Below, in pieces: positions 1 to 12,172 of a DNA stretch of 64,000 nucleotides (positions are counted from its first letter, which is position 1; every line of letters begins with the position of its first letter). The stretch lies in the NCBI RefSeq assembly GCF_031143425.1, contig NC_090450.1, positions 169,253,486 to 169,317,485 of the forward strand, read 5' to 3'. The notes below the pieces were generated by a model, which was not told the DNA's origin, did no database searches, and was given only the letters and a program-made list of their open reading frames with translations. This DNA is from Pleurodeles waltl (lineage: Eukaryota; Chordata; Amphibia; Caudata; Salamandridae). Made by a program: the position numbers and the translations under genes.

Positions 1-2160
1 AGTAATCCCCAAGTAGAGTGGATCCTTTTTTCTAAACACAACTGAAAATTCTTCGAACAGTGAATCATAATTGAGACTCACCATGCCCCGAATGGTGGAA
101 GTGATCCGAATCCCAAGGTATGTAGCCATTTTAACATAAGGCGAGTCTGAGGATTCTGACTTAAAGCTAGTAATGACCTGAGCTTTTTCCAAGTTCAACT
201 TATATCCACAGACCTTGACAGTACTTCCAATATTGAGAGGGCTTCATATGGTGAAAAAGTGAAAATGGCAAATTCGTCAGCATATGCAAGAACTTTCATG
301 CTAAGCGTATTAAGCTTTAGCGGGTGTATGCGGCCAGCATCTTTAAGTATTTAATGAACAGTTCCAAATAAAAATAAAAAGCAGTAGAGATGAAGGGCAT
401 CCAGCTCTGGTACCCTTACCAACAGTGAGCTTATCAGGCATGTTCCCAATACGAACAATTCGGGCCATCAGGCCATCAGTGATCAATAAAGAGACTTAAA
501 TGTTTAAAGGTTTACAAACTTGTCTCCAAGCCCCATCTGACTCATTACCGACTGACTCATTACTGACCACAGGAAGTTACAGGAGACCCTATTGAATGAT
601 TTTTCAGCATCCGCTAGGATCATCCCAGCCAGCTATCCCAGTACTTCCACAACCTCTAAGGCAGATATAGCCAAATGAATATGACCCTAAGAATCGCACG
701 TGGGATTGAACCTGCGCTTCATTGGGTCCATTAAGGTAGAGGTGACAGATGAGGGCTTATTAGGATGCACCTGAATATATATTTTGACATCCATATTAAT
801 TGATAAAATAGGCCGGTAAGTGCCGCTGTTGAGAGGTTCTTCACCTTTTTTTTCCAGAAATACCACAATATGTACTTCCTTTCGCCAGAGATGACTTTAA
901 CTCCACAAACGTGGGGATAACTGTATCAGAGTAGACATTGGCTAGACCTGAGGCTTTCACAAATGCTAGTTGGAATAGAGTGCTCCTAGCCTCACTTATC
1001 ATTTTGAAGCACCCAGTATCCCCCACGGGTCAGCTGTCAAACTGGACAGAATCACCCCGTAAATATTCAGTCACCACTTCTGGTGAGGTCACTGCGTCTC
1101 CAGAATATAAAGCTGTATATAATTCATGAAAACGTCCAGAATCACCGCTGTACCCGACACAATCTGGCCCTAGAAGCACCTGATACTAGATGTATTGTCC
1201 CTATATTTGTGATCCCGAATCTGATAAGCAAGTATAGGTCCCGTTTCCTCACCATTCTCGAAACAGAATGCCTGTCCGCACTGCCGTTTTTGATAAACTC
1301 TATTCCAGATCCTTTTCTGAATCATCATCCGTAAGCAATTAACTGTTCAAATATCGACTCTGCATTACCTGCATGTCTATTGGCCAAACATTTGGAATAC
1401 TCTATTACCGTCTTCAGAAGTTCAGCACGAAGTCAGGACTCCAAGGTTTTTTTCCAGCGCAAATCCGCTGCATCATACATATTGGAGCATTTCATACAAT
1501 AGTGGGGGGCCGAGTTGTCAGTATCCGAAGTGCAGTGATTGAGAAACAAACTAGAATCATTACAATCTAGAACACCGTTCCATACAAAGTAGAGAAAAAT
1601 GTAAATCCCTGCTCTGTCCCCCCGACAAGCTCGCCACACATCTGAGTCCACAACATGTTTAAGCACAGACGGTGAGTTACCCATGCTGCTAACAGCTGAT
1701 CCAATCTGGGACGTGGAATCTGTTCCCGGCTCAAGTGTCAAGATAAATCCTCACAGACTATGATCTAGTCCTCCCATTCCAAAAGCAGAAAGATGAAAAA
1801 GGATCGATCATTCATAGTAGGAGCGAACAGCCTACATATAGAAAACTGTAAATTAGATTTAACAATATGAGTGATAAGCCAGTGACCACCTCTGTTGATA
1901 CTGACTTTAGTTGCTGAAAATTCACTACTACATGCTAATAGTGCCACCCTCTTCTGCGATCCTTTCCAGCCAGAGACAGCAAGGATCTGAAATCCCAGAC
2001 TCTCAAGTTCCTTAGCTTCCTGAAAACCTAAATGGGTCTCCTGTAGGCGTACAAGTTGTGGCTTTATCAAAATAAGATTTTCCTTAACATATCTAAGTTT
2101 AGCAGCAGCTCTCAAACCGTTCACTTTTCAACTGAGAACATAAATACCTTGGCTACCTAA
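1..2160 (-). pseudogene. L1 ORF2 remnant: endonuclease and reverse transcriptase
   Basis: The reading begins near 2160 with a motif of the SWNVNGLR type, in which the Trp codon is now a stop (LS*KVNGLRAAA). An open stretch to 1765 follows with the endonuclease motif LQETHL (catalytic Glu) and a region rich in GF and GG turns. Reverse-transcriptase motifs appear much further on: TVGKGTRAGCPS near 420-380, corresponding to the family RQGCPLSP box, and LAYADE near 285-268, corresponding to the catalytic (F/Y)ADD box with the second Asp changed to Glu. The palm motifs and the endonuclease lie in different frames with numerous stops between. The enzyme would nick DNA and copy its own RNA by target-primed reverse transcription; this copy cannot. 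Confidence 0.8.
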
Positions 2161-2449
2161 ATTATATTCTCATCAGCCATTACAGAAGATCAAATTTCTA
2201 CATATGAGAAAAATGCTATCAATACCATTTGATACTTTCCCATTTTTCTGATGCTTGTGAGTCTCATGTGATACCTAAAGCAGTTAAAAAGATCTCCCTC
2301 AAACAACCCTTCGCCGACAATCCATGCCACCCTGCATCCTCCCCCAGCAAGAACCCCAGAAAAAACCTAAACCTATCACAGTTTCTCAAAGGAAATAAGG
2401 ATCTTTTCACTCCCATCCACCCATATCCAAACCTAACATGCAGTGATTT

Positions 2450-4576
2450 TGGATAGTTGCTGCCCCACAGACCAACCTCCGATCTGCCCTGAGACCCCAA
2501 CCATCACCTAGTAAAAACAAAATCTCTGAATGTAAATGAGAGAGAAAGAAGAAAAAGAAAGGAAAAATGAGCCGAAATTTCAAAAAGAAAAAAAAGAGTG
2601 GCCAGAAAAACAAAATCAGATATCAAACCATATATTGTGCATCAAATGCTATTACCAACAATCCCATTGCCCCAGCCACAAACGTTTCAGGTTGAGAAAG
2701 TACAAGAGCCAAACCATCAAAGAGGTAATACAGTTTGTCTGAAAAGGTCCAGAGCTGCCATTACCACTTTGTTGCTCCATCAACCACCAGGCCTTCAAAA
2801 AATGTTGAGCCTTCACCGGATCCACACAAAGCTAATTTTGTCACTGACACAGAGATTAGCAGGCTCTAAAAGAAAGGCAGATGCCCCCAGATTAACAAAG
2901 GTGAGTATCAGCTCTTGAAGCTTCTATCTGCGTTCTACCTTCTCATGACAGAAATCTGAGCATGCAAAAAATTCCACCACACATGATCTGATAGGACTAG
3001 GGCAGCGACCATGTTGATTAATCATTTGGCAGAAAATATAATTGCTCACATAAATCAAATTTGTACAAGGATATTGCAAGGCTCTCTCCTTAGTGGTCTT
3101 ACAAAAGGGGAAATCGATGCACCTTCTGCACCTGACTGGCAAAGTCCCAATCATTAGTGGCTGTGGGAATGCTTGCCAAAATAGATGGAATATATACACC
3201 ATTGTATCGTCACCCTCTTGGTCTTCAGATGTGCCCAAAGGACCTTTAAAAGCTCATAGATGAAAGCCACTGTAGATGAGGATGGGAAATCCACACTATG
3301 AGTGAATTTGGGCTGCAGCACAGCCACACTTTTATCCTCGCCCTTCGAACCAGATCATGTGCCTTAGATTGAGCAGGGATACTAGCTGCAGGTATTACAG
3401 CATTATCTATGGAACCACAATAATTCTGGTCAAAACCAGCCCTGGGGGCATTCGTAGGAATCAGTTCCATGCCACCAGGACCCCAAAGAAGGTCCTCTCC
3501 AGGGGCGTTATGAATCAGGTGCTCCTCTGCTTGCCCTTTGCCCTTCACAATTCCAGCCACAGAACTCCTGTTATGCCCTGGTTTGCCATAACAGACGTCT
3601 CCTTGACCCACTTTTTTTTTCTCTTTTTAATTTGTGGTATATAGCTGACCCCCAAGTCTACGGAAGAAGCGGGGTTCTCCAAGAAATCTGAAAAGTCGGA
3701 AATGTGGAAGTAGAGTTGTTACTACTGATTGAGCCAGAATCAGAGCCAGCAGCAGAGCCAGGACCATCATCGGAGATAGAGCCCTCTACCTCAGAAAATT
3801 CTGAGCATGAGAAAAAAGATTCTAGAGCCTCCTGAGAACCAAAAGCCATAGCAGCATTATTCAGTGTGCAAGCTACTCCACAAGAACCGTTAGAAGAAGC
3901 GTATGAATTAGGCAGGGTGTTCACCTTGACAGATGATGTAGCTGGGTTGGCCAGTAACCCCCCTCTGGCTCTGGCTGTCCGGTCCACCCCTAACCTCTTC
4001 TTCCTCTCCTTGTCACTAGCCTGCTCTAAAGAAATAAGAGACATGTTAGAATATGGACTATGTGGCTCAAAGCCCAAGAGCTCATACATCCTCACATGGT
4101 CCAGGTTCAGAGGCAACCACTCCCAAATGAACATATTTAAATACCTCCGATGGCAATGTCTGAACCTGTTTGAACCCACAACCAGATAGCCATTTGTACG
4201 GGCACAGACACCAGAGCACAGGACCCCTAAATGAGTGGCTGACTTGTGTTGAATGGGGTGCCCCACTTGCTGATTGCTGGGGCAGAGATGGTATGGGGCT
4301 CAGTAGTTGAGGGTGTAGTTGTAACTGCACAGGCAGCAAGTTTTATGCCCCAGAAGCACTGGGAATGCAATATTTACCTCTGTCTGGCTTGGCTTTTCTT
4401 CAACCTTTTCTGCCCAATTCGCCTCCAACAGTTGATCTGAACTTCTTCAGTACATCCGTACATTTAAGCTCTTTAAGCTCTTTGGGCTCCTTAGGCTTTT
4501 TTGGTTCCGTAGACTCCTTGGTGGCTTTTGGCTGTTTGAGCTTGGTCTTCTGCAGCTTCTTCCCAAGTGACATTTA
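2450..4576 (-). pseudogene. Probable ORF1 remnant of LINE number 1
   Basis: An ATG at 4576 on the minus strand starts a Lys/Pro/Glu-rich stretch (MSLGKKLQKTKLKQPKATK) that stops after about 62 codons. Further open pieces in the expected place are 4266-3658 (202 codons, Ser-rich and acidic at its end), 3611-3246 (121 codons) and 3238-2924 (104 codons). The last is unusually Cys-rich, with pairs such as CRRC spaced like a zinc-binding module. No coiled coil plus RRM of the standard L1 ORF1 type is visible. If this is one ORF1 broken by frameshifts it would be about 700 residues, far longer than the usual 300-400. Lineage-specific ORF1s with zinc motifs occur in Tx1-like LINEs. The assignment rests on position between a LINE 5' end and ORF2. 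Confidence 0.45.
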
Positions 4577-5125
4577 CTCAGCATGCACCAGGATCTCCTT
4601 CACTTCAGGAGAGAGAGCCACACACCTTGCTTGGGCTCCTCACAGCCTCTGCTCAGCCCATTCCAAAAGGCCTCCAGATCAGCACAAGTGCTCCAACTCC
4701 CCGGGTGCCACCACAATGGGTGTCAGCACTTCTCCCTCTCTTTAAATCTGAGCTCACAGCAGGCAGTCAGCCTGCCCACCTAATCACAGTCCTGCTGCCT
4801 TGTAGCTCCAAAATGGCAGTGAGCTAGCGCCGCACTCCAAATTGGAGTCCTCCTGTGGAGCTCCTCATACAGCCAGTCCGAACAATCAGGAGCCAGCCCT
4901 CAGATACCAGCCAAGTGCTGACCAGACATATGCCGAGATCCCTGGCTCCACTAAATAAAGCTCAGTGAGAGGTCCATGTGCAATCCCGTTTGACAGAATA
5001 CTCTTCAGTGATCATCTCTACATCTCTCCATAATCAAAGACCCAGTAGCCGGTAGTTGGGAGTCTCTAGAGTCGGAAAATGGTGAAGCAATCAGCAACTT
5101 GCTACCATCTTGCCACCACCATCAA

Positions 5126-8100
5126 TAGATGAAATTTTATCAGTATCCTACAGTTTATTAAAAATAAAAATCCTTCATCCTGAGGCTTAAAAGATCAACC
5201 TTCACCTCATGAGATATCTGAAATATACATCAAATATAAAAAAGAAGAAACCATCAACAGGAAGAAAAATAAAAACAGCACAGATTTTAAAAGCACCATG
5301 TTGAAAGGAAAAAGAAAAAGAAAAGAGATCAATCCCTAGTCTTTAGTTACAAGTAATGACCAGCATGCATTGGCTCCCACATCAGGTACTGTTAACAAAA
5401 GCTGTCATTTGGTGAATGCTTTGTACACAATTTTCAAAACACCTGCCAATTCCACTCACATGGTGCAACCCAGATCTGGAAAGTGTCCATTATCCGCATG
5501 CACACGCAACAAACTGTTACCGATCAACGCTCAATAAGAGTACAAAGAACTACAAAATATTACATTTTGTATGTATACTTTTGAATCACTCACCATAAAG
5601 CATCTTCTCCAACCGGGAACCAGCAATTCTCCTTCCAATGTGTACATCAAAATCCAAACAAAAAGCTATCTATCCCAATTACCCATTGCTCCCTATTTCA
5701 CTTCTTATAGGTATTTTCTTGATTGTTACAAAGAGATTGTAAATTCTATACTGAAATGAATCAACCAGCAAGATAATTTACACAAAAATGAAACAAAAAG
5801 ATTGCCAATTCAATCCTCCTAGTGCAAACAATCCTATCTATGGAATTCTGTATTTGAAAGGCTAACCATTAAACCACTTGATCTGTTCATGGATGAACTA
5901 TTTTGTCTCCACATTAATGGGGTACTTCCGGAGTAGCATTGACATGTTATTCTCATTGATTACGTAAAGTTGGTGGGATCCCAGATAACTCAACAAAGTG
6001 TATTCTCTAACCACTTAATTTACCTCACATCTTAAAGCACTTCCAGAAAATGTATTCTGTGGGTTCAGGCCCCTACCTAATAGGTAAAGTGAATTTAAGA
6101 CACCTATCTTATTTTTTGAGCTACAACAAACCTTTCTTGAAGTACACTATTGACAACTCTTATCCTTATCAATGTACTGTTCTCATCTGTATTTTTAACA
6201 TACAAACCATTATCAAACCATTCTAGGCTGCAACAAGTGAATAATATACATACGTATTTTCCTGCTGGGGTTGTGTTGACACTCTATATTATTACATGCA
6301 ACTCCCCATCCCAGTTTAACTCCTTCTTTACTGTTTGCAATTTGTCTATCCAATAGGCTTCATGTTAACAAGGTTGTGTTTCATATCACCACCTCTGTGA
6401 TCTTTCTTAACCTAATGGAGAATATATCTATGATGTTATCATACTATCTGTAAACGTATGACCATGGGATACCTCTTATCTCTATTTTTGATCGTTCTCA
6501 AGTTTTATCTCCACTGTTCCTTTAGTTTTCTTACTGTAGAACCCCCATATTTAATCTATAAATACAAACTATCAAATAAATACAGTTTTTAGAGCTATAA
6601 CCTTCTGAAAAAAGTTTGCAAAAATTAGGTTTCTTCTTGTTTCAATTCAGCTTCCTCTCTACAATTTCTTTTAGCTCTTAAAAACACCCATAAGAAATAG
6701 TTCCTTTCTGTTTATGAACATGAGCTGATTGAGCACGTAGAATGGTGTTCTCAAGGTCAGTTTTCAGAATATCTTAGTATGTAATAAGTTGTTATGATCA
6801 ACAGTAATACAATGATTTTATATGTATTACAAGCTTCAGAAAGAGGTATTACCTTGAAACACATGTTGGTTGTTCCTGTAAAATTGGAGTCGAATAAAGA
6901 GAATTGGAAGGTTTTGGATGCATTGAAAGTGAATACAATGAACTGAGAAAAGAAAGTGGAATACAACATCTTGGAACTTTAATTTTAATAATCAGATATT
7001 GGATTACTATTTTGCATTTACCACCAATAAGAAACATTGTGATTAGCTTGTCATATCTTTTTATGTGTGTAGTTCCCTGACCTAATGCAAAGTCTCTGCA
7101 GTTGCAAAATTACTTTTAATAAAATTAAACTTCTATTTTGCAAAAACAAAAAAAATAGTAAACTTACACAAAAGTCTAAGTTTACCTTTGTGAATGTTTG
7201 AACACTTTTTTGCTTCTCTTTATGAATTTCAAATACTGTCTATTAAATATTAGTACTCACCCTGCTTCAAAATTCTCATGGTAAAGTGAATGACAACTGC
7301 ATGAATTTGAAATTTATCTAAGAAATAAGCAACACAAGCATAGTGTTCTTGGATGTTAACTAGAGAATGAATACTAATCAAGTAAAGACCAGGCTACATT
7401 TCAGACTCACAGTGAACAACCTGCTACACACACAGAGTAGTCACCCCGATCCCCTCAAATGGAGCATACCTTGGGTGGAGTCCTTATTAGTACATGCTGC
7501 AAAGGGTTCTGAGGGCTTTCACCAGGATTATAATATGCCCCAGTCTGAATGAAGAGTGTTATTCTCTGGAGAACCTGTTGGCCTCCACATTCTAATCTAG
7601 TACCCTATCCAATTTGGTGGGCCAAACAACAAAACAAATACACATAACATGCAAAGGCGCTACAGTGGGAAAGAGAGCACACCATTGATTTTATGCCAAT
7701 AACAAATGATACATTTGGTTTTTGCCCACATATGTTTTCTCATTGAGAGCATGCATCGCACCACGATGGAACTGTAGCACTCATGTATGCAGGCATATTA
7801 CATGAAACAGGATAAATACGCAAAAAGCTGAAAACATATATTTTAGGGGGCTTCTCACCTCTGTCTGGTGCCAAAATAACACGTATGTGAATACTCAGTG
7901 TAGTTCAATCTTTGCGATTCAATGCAAGATAAAACGTGAAATGGAAGTAGGAAGTCAAGCAACACGGTGTTACCTTACCCTATTATGGAATTTTCTACAG
8001 TAACATAGGAAGGTGGGTGGACATGCCTCTATAGTCACTCACAGTATAATGTAGATGCCCGTATTTGTGGTGTATGGGAATGCAGATAGAGAAAAAGAAA

Positions 8101-8884
8101 AACATCTGAGCTGCACTTACTTCTGAGTAGGTACTGACATAAAGTTTTCTGTCAGCAATCGATCTACTCACGTCATCATGGGTGCCATGTCATTTGTAGG
8201 CACCTATAGTAGCCCCTGTGGTTCTATCCTGGCAACTCGCTAGTCTGGGAGGGAAGCACTGTATTTTTTCGAGGAGAATAGGTATAAGCCGCTTTAGTCA
8301 GCATTTAGCTAGGCCCCCACGGAATTCTTGTGACATCAGCATGCTGGAAAAGCGTGCATAAAGCAGAATTTCAGGAAAGTAATCGCCCATGAGCCACAGT
8401 CAGCTACAATGTAGTCAATGGAAGAAGCTCATCTATTCAGGCCAGGGCCAGCATGATGTGTATGATGTCAGGATATGATAGTGTCTGAGAAGCGGAAATG
8501 TGGGAAATTTAGTTCTCTACATACTGTGCTCTGCTTCAATATATTCTAGACTCTCCCCTTTTCTGTCTTTTAAACGCAAAGTCTTTCACACACAGAGAGA
8601 GCAAGAGGGTGGAAACATAGTTGCATCCTCCCTAGTACACCTGTGAACACCTATGATCAACTAGAATGAATTTCTAAAGAGGTCCTAAGGGAAATCCAAA
8701 GATTTCGGAGTAAACGCCTCACCCATTAAGATTAGAGATATGCTTTATCATCTGTGCCTATCCACACCCTGGTAGGATAGTACCACCAGAGCGGACTCAA
8801 TCGAGGTCTAGAGTTAAATCGCTACTGGATTTGAAGCAGGGATCCAAAGAAATAAATGCAGGCATACCCAAGGGAATCTTCCTG
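5126..8884. other. AT-rich stretch with no recognised feature
   Basis: No reading frame here resembles a known protein family and all open frames are short. I see no long direct or inverted repeats, no tRNA-like A and B boxes and no LTR-like ends. It may be old, decayed transposon sequence or unique intergenic DNA. A weak purine-rich stretch (about 5220-5330) adjoins the LINE 5' end. Confidence 0.5.
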
Positions 8885-9075
8885 TATTATTTGAGTAACC
8901 AAGACATGGATAAAAAAGTAAATGGGGCTTGTGAGTGTAATGGACTTAGTTGCCCCTATCTATGCCGACATGTTTCAGCCCACATTTAAAGCCTTCAAGT
9001 CTGATGCCTTTGTCAGGACTATATGCATCCCTGACTGTCTACTGATGTTTTCCATGCATTCAAATGAGGCCTAAG
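8885..9075 (-). repeat. Inverted terminal (pseudo-LTR-like) repeat of a Penelope-like element
   Basis: On the minus strand this segment matches 45035-45230 on the plus strand. Shared blocks include the segments around CCTGACAAAGGC, GGCTTTAAATGTGG, AACATGT and ATAGATAGGGGCAA, and the terminal CCCCATTTACTTTTTTA. Both copies border Penelope reading frames, one inverted (here) and one direct (45 kb). Penelope-like elements are known to carry terminal repeats in either direct or inverted arrangement, so this is best read as the 5' terminal repeat of Penelope 1. Confidence 0.65.
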
Positions 9076-9245
9076 GCTCTCACATTACTGGAAACATTTA
9101 GAAACTATAGTAAATACGTCAAGCCCTTGATCTCATGCAGGACAGTAAGTTAACATCTCAAAGTTATAAACGTGAAATGAGATTGAACAAACTAAGTAGC
9201 GCATAAAGTTGGTGGCACCCTTATGGCAATACCCACAACCACTCT

Positions 9246-10259
9246 TTGGGTGGAACCCTTATGTACAATCACCATTTCTACCCATACAATTTGGTCCCCC
9301 ATGACCACAAACATTCTCCTATTTTTAATCAGAGCAAAGCCAGAGGCCAAGGGAAAAGACAAGAACAAAACATCCAGTGGCAGGCTAAACCATTAAAGGA
9401 AAGGGACACCAATCCCCAACCAGGGATGACCAAAGCACAACGGAAATAGTTAACATAAGTGACCATGTGTTTTCTGAACAACAAATCCAGGTACTTAACA
9501 AAGGTTTTGGGTTTTGGTCTCACTCTAAAATCTGATACCTTTTTATTGAGAAAGGAACTGGCCAAATTCTTCTGTCATATTCCTCTCTCTATCTTTTTTT
9601 CTAATCAGTCCACCACAACATATGACAGTAAAAGAAATACTTGTCTCAAAAATAAAGCCAATTTCTATCCACTTTCTAGTGCAATGCCACCTGAAATCAT
9701 AACTTTTGAAAACACAGTAACCCAAGATATATATGGGGTAAAAGAGTGCCACACCCATGTTTACTATAACCTCAACAGAAACGAGCAAGCAGCAGTAAAA
9801 GATAATGACAATTTGATTAACATAATCGTAAAACCATCTGATAAGGATGGGTCTATAGTCATTCTCCCAAGATGTATTGAACTGAATGTTTAAGACTTTT
9901 CAACGATTCTAGAAATGTTAAACATTTACAAAAGAAATCAGGGAGGACATTCAGTACATAGTCACGCAAGCCTAAGAGAATGGTTGGATAACTCATCAGG
10001 AGGTGGACTTCCTTTTTGAAATAAAACCTAAAGTGCCTTACTTCCATTCAACCTAAAATACATAAAGACATACACCCTCCTCCAGGCAGGTCAGTTGTCT
10101 CTGGCATAGGCTCACTCCCCGAACCACTCTCTAAATTTACAGATTATTTTTAAGGCAATCAGTAACCTGGATGCCCTCTTATGTCAAAGAACCAGAGATG
10201 TACTGAATATCATTCAAGATCTAGATTTTGATTCTAATACTGATTTACTTATGACTTTA
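9246..10259 (+). pseudogene. Penelope-like element 1, N-terminal part and start of the RT domain
   Basis: The open stretch 9459-9893 encodes KVLGFGLTLKSDTFLLRKEL, matching the GLxFxPT and DL-F pattern at the start of Penelope proteins. It also encodes IIVKPSDKDGSIVIL, matching the hallmark KPADKGGxxV box. After a frameshift the next recognisable box is PPPGRSVVSGIGSL (about 10078-10120), the family's PxGRPIVSG motif. Then comes RDVLNIIQDLDFDSNTDLLMTL up to the junction at 10259. At 26825 the frame continues MTLDVKALYTN, the catalytic Asp box. The product would be a single protein with reverse transcriptase and GIY-YIG endonuclease. Several stops and frame changes make it non-functional. Confidence 0.85.
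10251..10259. repeat. Target-site duplication of L1 number 2, left copy (ATGACTTTA)
   Basis: ATGACTTTA occurs here and again at 26825-26833. Removing 10260-26833 joins the Penelope frame without a break, giving DLLMTL followed by DVKALYTN. This fixes the L1 insertion boundaries. Confidence 0.85.
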
Positions 10260-12172
10260 AAGTTTTTTATGTTTGATAATGCTTTATTGAATAAGTTAGT
10301 GTTAACGTGCCCTTTATGATAATTTATTACACATCAGGACTCATTTTAGGCCAATGAATCTTTTGACCCAGTTGAGAGACACCTTAGGACAAGATAGCTA
10401 ATCAATATGTTGATCAATACATCAATAATGTCATCAATATTTATCACAACAATACATTTCACTTTAGCCAAAGTCATTATTCAATTCAAGATGCCACCAT
10501 GACCTTTCAGCCATGAAAAACCACACTTCGTTTAGTAGAATTTTTATAAGTTTTATTTCTATTAATTACAGTCTAAAAGCAGATGCGTTAATCTCAACAC
10601 CAAGAAACATAGGAGCATAGTCACAATGTGACAACTTTGATAAGATTTCATTAAAGCGAGAATCACAAACATCAAAACATAACACGGCGTGAACATAGAT
10701 CAAATTTAGAAGAGTGTCAATAATGCGTCAGTTTAACAAAGCATGGTCTCGGTCATTTGTCTATTTGCATCAGTTTGATGAACACCTATCCTAACCACTG
10801 ATTAGCATTCGCATGTTGGGCTTCATGCAAAACAATTTAGAACACCAATTTGGAAAACATCTAGCTAAGGTCTCTGTCAAAAGTAAGCAGTTGGCATCTA
10901 GAAAGGAAAAGCAAACAGACAAATTTACAAATGGATTGTCATAATTACCCTCCAAGAATTAGGTCAGCACACGGGTTCAGTCTTCGTCTTCAGGATATCA
11001 GTCAATCGCCATCTGTCAGAACTCAGCTCTGGGGCAAAAAGGACTCTTCCCTGATAAGAAGGTAAAGTGTAAATGGGCAATCTAAGGACAAGGATGGTTT
11101 AAGTAAAACTAAGTAGGTCACCAAACAGAGTGACAAAGTTTCTGGATAAAATCAATAGCATTCCCTACTTAATTCTAAATGACTCCCCGTGACGTGGGTT
11201 TTTATGCCCTATTCGTTGTACATTCCCCCAAAATTCTATTGGTCATCTGTTACATCCCACTATTTTTAACCTATCAGAATACACATTAGGTAACCCAACT
11301 CTTCACCCCATATTATTTTACAAGTCTTTGATTGGTCTTCCTAACTGACGTCTTCAGAGGTGGAACGTCTGGTATGATTTCATCCCTCTGTAATTCTTTG
11401 CACATTTTTTTGGTCAGCAGTTCCATTGTCTTCACTGGTTTGAATGACCTTGTACATTACATTAATCTACACTGTTTCAATTTACTTTTAACATTTATTC
11501 TGCAACCGAGAGAAGGCGGTGATAATGGATCTAACATGGTTACATTCATCTTCTAATTTGAAGAAAAAGAACACGCAGGGTCGTGTCCCTTTCTGAGTCA
11601 GCATACTGAAAAATAGAAAAATGCATTTAATATGAGAGCCAAGCAGCTAAGTTTCGGCTCATGCTAACTTAAGGCCTATGAGGATTTCAGTACAGATTCA
11701 ATAACGCAAACGTTAGTATAAACTTATTTAAACGTAATATAAACATTTTGATCATCATTATTAGTCCACATATACATTGGTGGCCACTCCCCGTGGTCAC
11801 ATTTCAGGTGCACATTTAAGCAAAATTACTATTATTATAGTTTCCATGCAGCATTATCACACATAAATTCATAAACATTTCATGTTAATATAGATTATAT
11901 AAGCTACGCTCTCTCATTAGCATACACTGGTACAATAGAATAAATACATTTGCAACCAGAAGAAAAAAAAAAAAAGATTAATCATAATCATAAAGATAAT
12001 TATATCTATAAGAAACAATTTGTATACACAACCAGATTGTAATATTGTACCGTAGAATAATAGCATTTTTTGTTAAGTTTTAGTAAAGAAAAAAAAAGAG
12101 AAGAGAGAAAGAAAAGAAAGAAAAAGTAAAACAATGCAAGTTAAAAATCACATAGTTACAATAAAGCAACCA
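10260..12172 (-). other. 3' region of L1 number 2 containing an LTR-like regulatory module
   Basis: There is no coding sequence of note. Read on the minus strand, the stretch 11330-11180 carries ACCAATAGAAT (CCAAT box, about 11240) and, some 40 bases downstream, GCATAAAAACCC (TATA-like, about 11202-11213). Further along is GAAATAAAAC near 10550-10560, a polyadenylation signal. CCAAT, TATA and AATAAA in that order and spacing look like U3 and R of an LTR, so a solo LTR on the minus strand within about 10530-11600 is plausible. I could not find its duplicated ends. The + strand stretches at 11965-11985 and 12085-12140 are simple A-rich purine tracts. Confidence 0.35.

Larger units (their letters stand above)
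1..5125 (-). mobile_element. Decayed L1-type LINE, number 1 (partial, 3' end beyond the left edge)
   Basis: Read on the minus strand, a LINE runs from a 5' end near 5125 to beyond position 1. The first bases of its 5' end, read in reverse near 5105-5125, contain GGTGGCAAGATGG, which resembles L1 starts. It is followed by a lysine-rich ORF1 start (4576), an APE-type endonuclease (about 2160-1765) and reverse-transcriptase motifs (about 430-260). Many stops and frameshifts show it is dead. The 2.4 kb between the 5' leader and ORF2 is long for L1 ORF1 and is closer to what is known of Tx1-like L1s; that subgroup call is inference. Confidence 0.8.

Noticed and set aside
8760..8860. Possible tRNA-derived SINE head
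   Set aside because: Words resembling A and B boxes could not be placed at proper spacing and no poly-A tail or duplicate follows.
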